From positions 1-36,529 of the forward strand of contig JAJXUT010000015.1 of the NCBI GenBank assembly GCA_021782655.1: a stretch of DNA of 36,529 nucleotides, written 5' to 3'. The DNA is from Deltaproteobacteria bacterium. Lineage in GTDB: Bacteria; Desulfobacterota; Desulfobulbia; Desulfobulbales; VMSU01. Below the pieces are notes generated by a model. The model did no database searches. It was not told the DNA's origin and saw only the letters and a list, made by a program, of their open reading frames with translations. Below, piece by piece: positions 1 through 6,911 of the stretch; position 1 is the stretch's first letter; each line of letters starts with the position of its first letter. A program made the translations under genes and the position numbers.

Positions 1-582
1 GGCTCCCTTTTTCGTTTCCTCCTTGGCGGTCAACTTGGTGGCGGCGTCCTCGGCCGCCTGGCGAGAAACCACCTGGGCCTGGTACAGATCGTCCAGCCGC
101 TGCCGGTCGCGGCGCAACTGGCCGATTTCGGCCTTAAGCCCGGCGGACTTGGCGATCAGGGCGGTGCGTTCCTCCCTGGCCTCTCGGGCCCGGCTGGCGG
201 CCAGCTTCTCGTTTAGGTTAAGCTCGGTCGCCAGGCGCCGGCGCTGCAACTCCTTGGCCGTCAAGTCGTCGGAGGCGGCCTGGATGGCGGCGGCGAGCCG
301 TTCCTTGTCCCGCCGGTAGGTGCCGCTGTCGAGCACCGCCAGCACCTCGCCGGCCTTAACTGGATCGCCCTCCTTCTTGCGCAGTTCGAGGATCTGGCCG
401 CTCACCCGGTCCAGGCTCACGGTCACCAGGCTGTCGGTGTTGACGAACACCGCGTCGCTCAAGGCGTAGGCCATCCGGTGATGGATGAAGCGGGCCAGGC
501 CGAGCACCAGGGCCAGGATGCCGACGATCAGCACCGCCGCCGCCGTTGTCCGGCCCCGGTTGTTTTTTTGAGTTTCGGGCAT
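1..582 (-). CDS. HlyD/EmrA-family membrane fusion protein, N-terminal part (runs off the left edge)
   Basis: This is a periplasmic adaptor subunit of an efflux pump or type I secretion system, anchored in the inner membrane. The ATG at 582 opens a frame of 194 codons that stays open to base 1, so the C-terminal part lies outside the window. A short basic N-terminus is followed by one hydrophobic segment (about residues 13-31), then the biotinyl-lipoyl-like half motif typical of HlyD proteins (VSGQILELRKKEGDPVKAGE, about 60-79). A long Glu/Arg/Ala-rich coiled-coil hairpin arm follows (about 88-190). The single N-terminal anchor and long hairpin resemble EmrA/HlyD more than the lipid-anchored AcrA type. 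A transporter or TolC-like partner is expected beyond the left edge. The Shine-Dalgarno is weak (GCAGG about 6 bases upstream). The cargo cannot be told. Confidence 0.8.
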   Translation of the reverse strand, partial: MPETQKNNRGRTTAAAVLIVGILALVLGLARFIHHRMAYALSDAVFVNTDSLVTVSLDRVSGQILELRKKEGDPVKAGEVLAVLDSGTYRRDKERLAAAIQAASDDLTAKELQRRRLATELNLNEKLAASRAREAREERTALIAKSAGLKAEIGQLRRDRQRLDDLYQAQVVSRQAAEDAATKLTAKEETKKGA

Positions 583-679
583 GGAGACCTGCGCTATTTT
601 TGGATATGGCCCGGCGGTTGCGTCGGGCCAGGAGGCCCCGCTTAGGTCTGGAGTCTAGCCCTAGGCGGGATGGTAGGGA

Positions 680-717
680 TGTCCGGCCCACCATACCACC
701 CGGGGCGGGGCCGGACA
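680..717. repeat. Perfect 10-bp inverted repeat upstream of the HlyD-family gene
   Basis: TGTCCGGCCC (680-689) and GGGCCGGACA (708-717) are exact reverse complements separated by 18 bases. The repeat lies in the 223-base gap between the HlyD-family gene and the prenyltransferase-like gene. It could be an operator for the efflux operon or a second hairpin behind the terminator at 717-750. The rest of the gap shows no other structure. Confidence 0.5.
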
Positions 718-750
718 ATAAAAACCCGCTCGGCCAGTATCCGTGCGGGT
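717..750 (-). terminator. Rho-independent terminator of the prenyltransferase-like gene
   Basis: Read on the minus strand, ACCCGC pairs with GCGGGT around an inner CGG/CCG pair, followed by TTTTATT (723-717). It lies about 55 bases after the stop codon of the gene ending at 806, so it separates that gene from the HlyD-family gene. Confidence 0.8.
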
Positions 751-805
751 CTGACGGAAGGGCGCCCCCCTGGTCTTTCCCTCCCTGGGGCGACGCCGGG
801 GCGGG

Positions 806-1609
806 TTAGCGCAGATGGTCCAGCAGCATCAGGGAGCTTACGGCGTGATAGGTGGTGTCGAGGAAGGGGGCGGCCTTGGCCCGCCGTCCGAAGCCGCCGT
901 TTATGGTCTGGCAGCCGGTGATGAAGGCCAGCGCCCCTTGGGGATCGCGGGGCCGGGCCTCCAGGAGGGCTAGGGCCTGCAGGCAGAAGTGGCAGTTTTC
1001 CATAAACGAGGTGGTGCCCGGCAGGAAGCCGAAGCCGCCGTCAGGGCCCTGGCAGTCGCCAAACCAGCGGCCCAGCTCTGCCCGCCGGTCGGCCTGGGGG
1101 GTGATTCCCACCGCCTTCTGGAGCGTCAGCCACATCATCAACTCCTCGCTGGTGGCGCGTTCCGGCAGGAGACGTGCCGCCCATTCGTCACCCAGGCGCT
1201 CTTTAAGATGCGGGAGCAAGGCGTGCCCCAGCACCAGGGCGGCGTGGTAGGCGGTGTGCAGGGAGGGGTGACGGTGAAAATGCCCCCCGGCCAGCCCTTC
1301 GCTGACCGTGGTCGCGGCGGGCGGGAGATCCGCCAGCCGGGCTGCGGCGTGCAGTTGGAACACCGTTTTGGCGTCGAGTTGGCGTCCGTTCAGCCGTTGT
1401 CTCAGGTATTCCTTGAGCCCCTGGTTCTCCCGGCAGGCGGCGAGCGGGCCGGGCAGGTGCGCCCACTGGTCGAGCACCCGGAAGATGGCCAGGGCGTGAA
1501 AGGTATCCTCAGCCGTGGCCGGCAGGCGGCGGGTGGCCCCGAAACCGCCCTCGGCCTTGGCGAGCACGGAGACATAAGCGATAATTGTCTCTAATTCCAC
1601 CAGTAACAT
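806..1609 (-). CDS. Prenyltransferase-beta / terpenoid-cyclase alpha-toroid fold protein
   Basis: A 267-residue soluble protein of the prenyltransferase/squalene-oxidase repeat type. Repeats carrying GGFG occur near residues 21-24, 191-194 and 238-241, each followed by a short helix pair, as in the (alpha,alpha) barrel of protein prenyltransferase beta subunits. Two stretches resemble the zinc site of those enzymes: E204-N-C206-H in the place of the usual D-x-C, and DTTYH with H255 in the place of the zinc His. There is no DxDD motif of class II terpene cyclases and no signal peptide. The start is an ATG behind a strong AGGAGGGGAAA. It is a single gene, closed by the terminator at 717-750. 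It may be a bacterial relative of protein prenyltransferases or a non-catalytic toroid. The substrate is unknown. Confidence 0.75.
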   Translation of the reverse strand: MLLVELETIIAYVSVLAKAEGGFGATRRLPATAEDTFHALAIFRVLDQWAHLPGPLAACRENQGLKEYLRQRLNGRQLDAKTVFQLHAAARLADLPPAATTVSEGLAGGHFHRHPSLHTAYHAALVLGHALLPHLKERLGDEWAARLLPERATSEELMMWLTLQKAVGITPQADRRAELGRWFGDCQGPDGGFGFLPGTTSFMENCHFCLQALALLEARPRDPQGALAFITGCQTINGGFGRRAKAAPFLDTTYHAVSSLMLLDHLR

Positions 1610-1767
1610 TTTCCCCTCCTATCCTAAAATTGTCAATCGCGGGGGTGGATGAATCACTTCTCCACCGGATAGTCCTTGGCCTCGGCGTTGTTGATTGCCG
1701 CCAGCATGGCCTCCGGTTGGTTTTCTCCTTCTTCCAAGCCCGGTAGCCGAACTTCAGGCGCTAGGCT

Positions 1768-3636
1768 TTATCCCCAAGAGGCGCCGCACCGCTTTTCAGT
1801 CATCAGCTGTTCGGAAAGGCCGGTGTGACGTTCGATCCTGGCCCGCACTCCGGAGGCGATGGTTTCCGCGCCGCCCCACAGCTCGAAACGCCGCCGGGCT
1901 CGGGTGATGGCGGTGTAGATCAGCTCCCTGCTCACCAGCGGGGAGGGTTGCTCGGGCAGCAGAAGGAGCACCTCGTCGAACTCCGAGCCCTGGCTCTTGT
2001 GGACGGTGAGGGCGAAGGCCGTCTCGTGGGCCGGCATCCGGCCCGGCGAGATGGCCCTCAAGCCACCGCCGGGACTGGGGAAGTACACCTTCAATTCCCC
2101 GGCGTCATCGGCCAGGGCGACGCCTAAGTCGCCGTTGAAGAGCCGCAGGTCGTAATGGTTGCCGGTGACGATAACCGGCCGGCCTGGGTGCCACTCCGAT
2201 TCCCCGGTCAGGCGGATCCGCCCTTGCCGGGCCAGGGTCTCGGTAAACCAGCGGTTGACGGTAAGCGTGCCGTAGGGCCCCTGACGGTGGGAGCAAAGGA
2301 CTTGAAATGTTCCCAGGGCCCGCAGGGCCGTCTCCGGCTTCTGGGCCGCCAGCAGGGGGGAGTAGGCCTCGAGGAGCCGGGTCGCTAGCCGCTTTTCGTC
2401 CGTCCGTCGGCCCCAGCCCACCGCCGCCGGGGGGCAGACCCTGGTCTCTTCCCCCGCCGCCAGGCAGTTCATGGCCAGTTCCGCGTTGCCCGCCAGCACC
2501 GCCGCCGCCAGGCGGCCGATGCCCCCGCCGGCCTTAAAGCGGTACGACTTCCGTAAGTGCGCCCGGCAATCGCCGAGGGGGTTACGTTTCTGTGGCTTGT
2601 CCTTGCTCTCCTGCATGCTGAATCCTGAATCCTGAATCCTGATGCCGGTCGCGATTTCTAGTTGGGCGGCGAATTCCGGGGAGTAGCCCTGGTCTTCCCC
2701 GCAGAGATCGGCCAGCACCCGGCCCGCCTCCACCGAGGAGAGTTGATCCTGGTCGCCCAGGAGGATCAGGCGGCCCTCATCCGGCATCGCCTCCACCAGC
2801 TTGGTCATCAGGGCCAGGTCAACCATCGACACCTCGTCAACGATCAAGACATCGAGCGGCAGCCGATGTTCCCGGTGATGGCGGAAATACGGGGAGTGGC
2901 GGATGGTGCCCAGCAGACGGTGGATGGTGTTGGCGGTGAGGCCCTCTTCCTCATCCGCCAGGCGCATGGCCTCTTGCAGGCGGCTGGCCGCCTTGCCGGT
3001 GGGGGCGGCGAGGGCGATCCGGGGCCGTTTGTCCCCGGCCAGCCGGCGCAGGAGCTGGATGATCCGCAGGACGGTGTGGGTCTTGCCGGTACCGGGGCCG
3101 CCGGAGATCAGGCATAGCCTCTTCATGGCCGCGATGGCCGCCGCCACCATCTGCCAGTCGGTTTCATCGCCTGGAACGGGGAAGAGGCCCGCCAGGGGGC
3201 CGGCCACCCGTTCGGGGGGATGGCCGGCCAGGGCCGCTCGCCGCTGGATCTCCCTGGCCAGTCGGGTCTCGTAGCCGAAATAGCGGCGCAGGTAGAGCCG
3301 CCCCTGGCCGAGCACTAGGGCCGTCTCCCCCTCGGGGGGGCCTACCAGATGGCTAGCCCTGAGCGCCGTCTGCCAGTCATCGGCCTTGGGCAGCCGGTAG
3401 CCGGAACTTTCGTCCTGGTCTTCCCCGGCGGTGGCCAGGAGAGGGCGCCCGGCATGATGGCTCAAGGACAGGCAGGAGTGGCCGTCCAGCACCGACTGCA
3501 CCGCCAGGGCGCCGCTTATCCAGATTAGCTCTCCGTCCTCTGGCGCCAGCCGGGAGAAGAGCCGGTAGTAGTGTAGGCTCAGGCCGTTGAAGTGGTCCGA
3601 CTGGCGCGGGAGGCCAGGCGCGGGTGGGTTTGTCAT
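1768..3636 (-). CDS. recD: RecD, exodeoxyribonuclease V alpha subunit (helicase)
   Basis: This is the SF1B 5'-3' helicase subunit of RecBCD, acting in double-strand-break repair. Its 622 residues are close to E. coli RecD (608) and short for RecD2, and the N-terminus (HFNGL... with CLSLS near 55-59) is of the RecBCD type. Walker A is GGPGTGKT (179-186), Walker B is IVDEVSMVD (265-273), the GDxDQLSSVEAG motif is near 294-305, and the C-terminal helicase motif is LTVHKSQGSEFDE. Residues 331-341 come from a 7-bp microsatellite and look like a non-conserved insertion. RecB and RecC are not adjacent, so either they lie elsewhere or the protein works alone. The Shine-Dalgarno is weak. The ATG at 3636 is the only good start. 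Confidence 0.9.
   Translation of the reverse strand: MTNPPAPGLPRQSDHFNGLSLHYYRLFSRLAPEDGELIWISGALAVQSVLDGHSCLSLSHHAGRPLLATAGEDQDESSGYRLPKADDWQTALRASHLVGPPEGETALVLGQGRLYLRRYFGYETRLAREIQRRAALAGHPPERVAGPLAGLFPVPGDETDWQMVAAAIAAMKRLCLISGGPGTGKTHTVLRIIQLLRRLAGDKRPRIALAAPTGKAASRLQEAMRLADEEEGLTANTIHRLLGTIRHSPYFRHHREHRLPLDVLIVDEVSMVDLALMTKLVEAMPDEGRLILLGDQDQLSSVEAGRVLADLCGEDQGYSPEFAAQLEIATGIRIQDSGFSMQESKDKPQKRNPLGDCRAHLRKSYRFKAGGGIGRLAAAVLAGNAELAMNCLAAGEETRVCPPAAVGWGRRTDEKRLATRLLEAYSPLLAAQKPETALRALGTFQVLCSHRQGPYGTLTVNRWFTETLARQGRIRLTGESEWHPGRPVIVTGNHYDLRLFNGDLGVALADDAGELKVYFPSPGGGLRAISPGRMPAHETAFALTVHKSQGSEFDEVLLLLPEQPSPLVSRELIYTAITRARRRFELWGGAETIASGVRARIERHTGLSEQLMTEKRCGASWG
2618..2641. repeat. Short 7-bp microsatellite inside recD
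   Basis: Three full tandem copies of CTGAATC plus a partial fourth lie within the recD coding region. Because the unit is 7 bp, gain or loss of one copy would shift the recD frame. The encoded residues (about 331-341) look like a linker rather than a helicase motif. Confidence 0.75.
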
Positions 3637-3665
3637 GTCCGGCTCAAGGGTGATGATCTCACAAA

Positions 3666-3746
3666 GATGGTCTCGCCAAAAGGTAGTCGATGGCTAAGCT
3701 AAACCGCCACGCCACGCCGTAGATCGGCCTTTTTGCTTAGCCATCA
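3666..3746. repeat. Interspersed repeat copy 1 (short form), downstream of cfa
   Basis: This copy carries the family core CGATGGCTAAGC and has 11-bp arms GATGGCTAAGC (3689-3699) and GCTTAGCCATC (3735-3745) that form an exact inverted repeat. The TGA of the cfa stop codon (3746-3744, minus strand) is part of the terminal TGATGGCTAAGC. The element may fold in RNA and act as a transcript end. Related copies lie at 6758-6911 and 17097-17213. Confidence 0.75.
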
Positions 3747-4922
3747 AGGGTGGTAGATGTAGTCGCGGGTCAGCGGCAGGGGGGCGGCGCCGGTCTTGAC
3801 CGCGAGCACCTGGTGGACGGCGACCCAGTTATGGGCGAAACCGTGGGCGCAGCCGGCCAGATAGACCCGCCAGATGCGCCAGCGTTTCTCGCCGACCAGC
3901 TCCTTGAGGCGCTCCCCCGTCGCCTCGAAGCGTTCGGCCCAGTGGCTGAGGGTCAGGGCGTAATGGCGGCGCAGGTTTTCCACGTCCACCGGCTCCAGCC
4001 CGGCGGCCAGCATCTCCCGCAGGGTGAGGCCGATAGGGGGCAGCTCGCTGTGGGGGAAGACGTAGCGCCGGATGAAGTCGCCGCCCTCTCCCTCGGCGTC
4101 GGTGGCGGTGATGCCGTGGTTCAAGGCGATGCCGTCGTCGGTGAGCAGTTCCCGGATGCGGTCAAAGTAGGCGCGCAGGTTCTTGAAGCCGACGTGCTCG
4201 AACATCCCGACGCTGGCGATGCGGTCAAAGTGGCCGGCCACGTCCCGGTAGTCCTCGATCCGCACCTCGCAACGGCCATTGAGACCGGCGGCGGCAATCC
4301 GTTCCCGCGCCAGTTCACACTGGTTGCGCGACAGGGTGATGCCTAAGGCCTGGGCCCCGAACTTCTCCGCCGCCCGGATGATGAGCGCCCCCCAGCCGCA
4401 GCCGATGTCGAGCAGCCGGTTGTCGGGCAGGACTTTTAGTTTGCGCAGGATGTGGTCGATCTTTTGTTCCTGGGCCTGTTCCAGGGTGTCTGCCTCGTCC
4501 TGGAAATAGGCGCAGGAGTAAACCATGCCCCGGTCGAGCCACTGGCGGTAAAACTCGTTGGACAGGTCGTAGTGGTAGGCGATGGCCTCCGCGTCCAGTT
4601 GTCGGTCGTGCCGCGCCGGGCGTCTGAAGAACGCCAGTCCCTTTCTGGGTTTGGCGTTCCCGGCGGCCAGCCCGGCGGCGACCTCGATTACGTCCGTGAG
4701 CCTGCCCTCCACGTCGATCTCCCCCTCCACGTAGGCGCGGCCCAGGTTATCGAGGCTTGGGTTGGCGAGGTGGCGCAGCGAGGCGGCGGCGGTGAAGGCG
4801 ATCGTCACTTTGGGGGCCGGGGAGAGGTTGACCTCGGCGCCGTCCCAGAGCCGGAGGCGCAGGGGGAGCCCTTGCCGGCGTAGCCGCTCGAATACCGGTG
4901 CTAAACGGTTTTTCAGCAACAT
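3744..4922 (-). CDS. cfa: Cyclopropane-fatty-acyl-phospholipid synthase
   Basis: A cytoplasmic, membrane-associated SAM-dependent enzyme that adds a methylene bridge to unsaturated acyl chains of phospholipids. The 392-residue protein matches the family length. It has an N-terminal lipid-binding domain, the conserved HYDLSNEFYRQWLD region followed by M-YSCAYF (about 117-140), the SAM motif LLDIGCGWG (170-178), and the C-terminal family region ending in RDYIYHP. I chose the ATG at 4922 because AGGAGGGGGA lies directly upstream. A longer in-frame start at 5015 would overlap the divergent tRNA and its promoter and is rejected. The stop codon lies in an interspersed repeat. No partner enzyme is adjacent. 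Confidence 0.93.
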   Translation of the reverse strand: MLLKNRLAPVFERLRRQGLPLRLRLWDGAEVNLSPAPKVTIAFTAAASLRHLANPSLDNLGRAYVEGEIDVEGRLTDVIEVAAGLAAGNAKPRKGLAFFRRPARHDRQLDAEAIAYHYDLSNEFYRQWLDRGMVYSCAYFQDEADTLEQAQEQKIDHILRKLKVLPDNRLLDIGCGWGALIIRAAEKFGAQALGITLSRNQCELARERIAAAGLNGRCEVRIEDYRDVAGHFDRIASVGMFEHVGFKNLRAYFDRIRELLTDDGIALNHGITATDAEGEGGDFIRRYVFPHSELPPIGLTLREMLAAGLEPVDVENLRRHYALTLSHWAERFEATGERLKELVGEKRWRIWRVYLAGCAHGFAHNWVAVHQVLAVKTGAAPLPLTRDYIYHP

Positions 4923-4968
4923 GTTCCCCCTCCTGATGAAAAAATTTCCTGGGGACGCCTTTTCGCCC

Positions 4969-4997
4969 TTGACCTTGATTATCCGCCGTGCTATAAA
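4969..4997 (+). promoter_or_regulatory. Sigma70 promoter of tRNA-Lys
   Basis: TTGACC (4969-4974), a 17-base spacer and TATAAA (4992-4997) lie 11 bases before the tRNA. The predicted start of transcription is about 5004. It diverges from cfa. Confidence 0.8.
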
Positions 4998-5008
4998 AAT
5001 GGCCTTTC

Positions 5009-5084
5009 GGGCCATTAGCTCAACTGGCAGAGCATCTGACTCTTAATCAGCAGGTTCCCCGTTCGATCCGGGGATGGCCCACCA
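5009..5084 (+). tRNA. tRNA-Lys (anticodon CTT)
   Basis: A 76-base cloverleaf. The acceptor arms GGGCCAT (5009-5015) and ATGGCCC (5074-5080) pair exactly. The D-loop region is TAGCTCAACTGGCAGAGC, the anticodon loop is CTCTTAA with CTT at 5042-5044, the T-arm contains GTTCGATCC, and discriminator A plus CCA is encoded (5081-5084). The outermost anticodon-stem pair is mismatched. It is a single tRNA with its own promoter and terminator. Confidence 0.97.
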
Positions 5085-5097
5085 AATAAAAGACAGC

Positions 5098-5137
5098 AAG
5101 GGTTTATCTCGTTTAAGGGATAGACCCTTTTTGTTTT
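5098..5137 (+). terminator. Rho-independent terminator after tRNA-Lys
   Basis: AAGGGTTTATC pairs with GATAGACCCTT, with one G-T type mismatch region, and is followed by TTTGTTTTTT. The stop codon of the convergent DUF523 gene lies in the loop, so its last codons are encoded by the hairpin. Confidence 0.8.
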
Positions 5138-5727
5138 TTGAGGCCCAGGTGACCGGCGGTTCCGGCACCTGTCCGGCTGATAAATTCCTCCCAGGCCCCC
5201 GGATCGTCCAGGGCGGTTTCCTCAATCACCGGCAGGTGGGGGAGCCCTTGCGCCAGGGCCCTGGCGAACAGTCCGATTCCCTCCCTGACCACTTCCCCTG
5301 AGCCCAGACGCACCTTGACCCCTTGCCAGCCGCAGGAGGGTGAGCCGCTCTTGAGGATGAAGCCGTCCAGCCGTTTCGTTTCGATCTCCAGTACCCGTTG
5401 TTGGGCCCAGCGTTCCATGAACTCGGTGCGGTCGAGGCCGGTCTCGGTGGTGACCAGCCGGGGGCGCTCGGGGTCGCCGGTTAGCTGCATGGTCTCGCGC
5501 GGGGCGCCCAACCCGGCCTCCATCTCGGGGCAGACCGGCACCAGTTCCAGGCGGCTGGCCAAGAAGGCGGCGATGAATTCGTGCCGCCGGTGGCCGCCGT
5601 CGTAGCGGGTCGGATGGCCGAGCAGGCAGGCGCTGACCCCCAGGCGGGGCGGGCGGGCAAGGGAGGCCTCGGCCCCCTCTAGACTTAGAGTTGCGGCCCG
5701 GTTGGGGAAGAGCGGGTTGGGATTCAC
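5113..5727 (-). CDS. DUF523 family protein (TudS-like thiouracil desulfidase family)
   Basis: DUF523 proteins bind an iron-sulfur cluster through three Cys. The characterised member TudS removes sulfur from 2-thiouracil. All three Cys are here in their motifs: SACLLG (C34), PVCPE (C66) and SPSCG (C132). I chose the GTG at 5727 because it overlaps the TGA of the upstream radical SAM gene (GTGA), which points to translational coupling. An in-frame ATG at 5766 would add 13 residues inside the upstream gene. This gives 204 residues. It forms an operon with the AmrS-like gene, both being Fe-S enzymes. The true substrate is not known. Confidence 0.85.
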   Translation of the reverse strand: MNPNPLFPNRAATLSLEGAEASLARPPRLGVSACLLGHPTRYDGGHRRHEFIAAFLASRLELVPVCPEMEAGLGAPRETMQLTGDPERPRLVTTETGLDRTEFMERWAQQRVLEIETKRLDGFILKSGSPSCGWQGVKVRLGSGEVVREGIGLFARALAQGLPHLPVIEETALDDPGAWEEFISRTGAGTAGHLGLKKQKGSIP

Positions 5728-6755
5728 AGGCCGACCCCGGCGATCTCGGCCCCGCAGTCCGGGCAATGGCCCTGGCGCAGCCGGTTTTCGAGCACCGTGA
5801 AGCCCCGTCGCGTAATTACGGTGACGGCGCAGGCGGGGCAGCGGGTGTCCTCGCCCCCGGCGCCGGGGACGTTGCCTTCGTACACGTAGCGCAACCCCGC
5901 CGCCTGGCCGAGGTCGCGGGCCAGGCGCAGGGTGGCGATGGGGGTGCGGGGCCGATCGGTCAACTGGTAGGTGGGATAGAACTGGCTCACGTGCCAGGGG
6001 GTGTCGGCCCCCAGATGGTTGACGATAAAGCCGGCTATGCCTTTCAGCTCCGTCTCGCTGTCATTTAATCCGGGGATAATCAGGGTGGTAAGCTCGATCC
6101 AGATCCCGTGCCGCCGGTAATCGATGATGGTGTCGAGCACCGCCGACAGCTTCGCCCCCACCACCTTTCGGTAGAAAGGCTCGCTAAAGCCCTTGAGATC
6201 GATGTTGGCCGCGTCGAGCACCGGGGCGATGGCGGTCAGGGCCTCGGGGCTGATGTAGCCGTTGGTGACGAAGATGTTTTTCAGCCCCGCCCGCCTCGCC
6301 AGCCGGGCGGTGTGCAGGGCGAACTCGAAGGCCACGGTTGGCTCGGTGTAGGTGTAGGAGAGCGAGGGGCAGCGGTGGGCCATGGCCCGCGCCACCACCT
6401 CCTCGGGCCGCCTGGCCACGCCTTGGATCTCGGCCCCGGTCGGCACCTGGGAGATGGCGTAGTTCTGGCAGTGGCGGCAGCGGAAGTTGCAGCCGGGGGC
6501 GGCTATGGAGTAGGTCAGGCTCCCGGGCAGGACGTGGAACAGGGGCTTTTTTTCGATCGGATCGAGGTGCTCGGCGCAGAGCCGGCCGTAGATCAGGCTG
6601 ACCAGGAGGCCGCCCTGATTTTCCCGCACCCCGCAGCGGCCCCGTTCACCCGGCCCGATCCGGCAGCCCATCCGGCACAATTCGCAGCGCACTACCCCGT
6701 CCGTGAGCGGCTGATAGAACATGGCCTCGGGAATGGTCAAATCAGGGGCGCTCAT
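5724..6755 (-). CDS. amrS: AmmeMemoRadiSam-system radical SAM enzyme (AmrS-like)
   Basis: A radical SAM protein of the AmrS family (relatives of pyruvate-formate-lyase activators), 343 residues from the ATG at 6755. The cluster motif is C89-x3-C93-x2-C96 (GCNFRCRHCQNY). An N-terminal Cys group (C24, C27, C31, C41) and a C-terminal zinc-ribbon-like pair (CPAC at 306-309, CPDC near 331-334) match the family. The partner memo and AmmeMemoRadiSam A genes that name the family are not in this window, so the gene is separated from them or acts alone. The start is placed at MSAPDL because upstream codons fall in a repeat element. The Shine-Dalgarno is weak. The next gene starts in its stop codon. Confidence 0.88.
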   Translation of the reverse strand: MSAPDLTIPEAMFYQPLTDGVVRCELCRMGCRIGPGERGRCGVRENQGGLLVSLIYGRLCAEHLDPIEKKPLFHVLPGSLTYSIAAPGCNFRCRHCQNYAISQVPTGAEIQGVARRPEEVVARAMAHRCPSLSYTYTEPTVAFEFALHTARLARRAGLKNIFVTNGYISPEALTAIAPVLDAANIDLKGFSEPFYRKVVGAKLSAVLDTIIDYRRHGIWIELTTLIIPGLNDSETELKGIAGFIVNHLGADTPWHVSQFYPTYQLTDRPRTPIATLRLARDLGQAAGLRYVYEGNVPGAGGEDTRCPACAVTVITRRGFTVLENRLRQGHCPDCGAEIAGVGL

Positions 6756-6757
6756 CT

Positions 6758-6911
6758 TTGATGTTCTCGCAAAAAAGCAACCGATGGCTAAGCAAAAGGG
6801 CCGACATGCAAGGCGTGGGGGGCGTTTTGGGAGTAAGGCCATACATGCGGTATGCCGAACGAGCAAAACCGCCCCGCAACGCGGCAGATCGGACTTTTGG
6901 CGACGCCATCA
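6758..6911. repeat. Interspersed repeat copy 2 (full length, about 150 bp)
   Basis: The longest copy in the window. It starts TTGATGTTCTCGCAAAAAAG, contains the core CCGATGGCTAAGCAAAAGGG followed by CCGACATGCAAGG, and ends CGGACTTTTGGCGACGCCATC. The two outer ends are roughly inverted. The end at 6911-6909 supplies the TGA stop of the 431-residue gene (TGATGGCG on the minus strand). It fills the whole gap between the two genes. Confidence 0.8.

Noticed and set aside
989-1594. Long frames antisense to the prenyltransferase-like gene, and many similar antisense frames elsewhere (for example 10221-11246, 18135-19322, 22781-23806, 26253-27650, 34009-35448)
   Set aside because: These are mirror frames of well-supported genes in GC-rich DNA, with no motifs, ribosome sites or family resemblance.
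1664-1767. In-frame continuation after the recD stop codon (about 35 codons to the next TGA)
   Set aside because: No family resemblance and no ribosome site. Likely chance, although a former longer C-terminus cannot be excluded.
5016-5766. Longer start choices for cfa (5015) and the DUF523 gene (ATG 5766)
   Set aside because: The cfa extension would cover the divergent tRNA promoter and lacks a ribosome site. The DUF523 extension lies inside the upstream gene, while GTG at 5727 gives a normal stop-start overlap.
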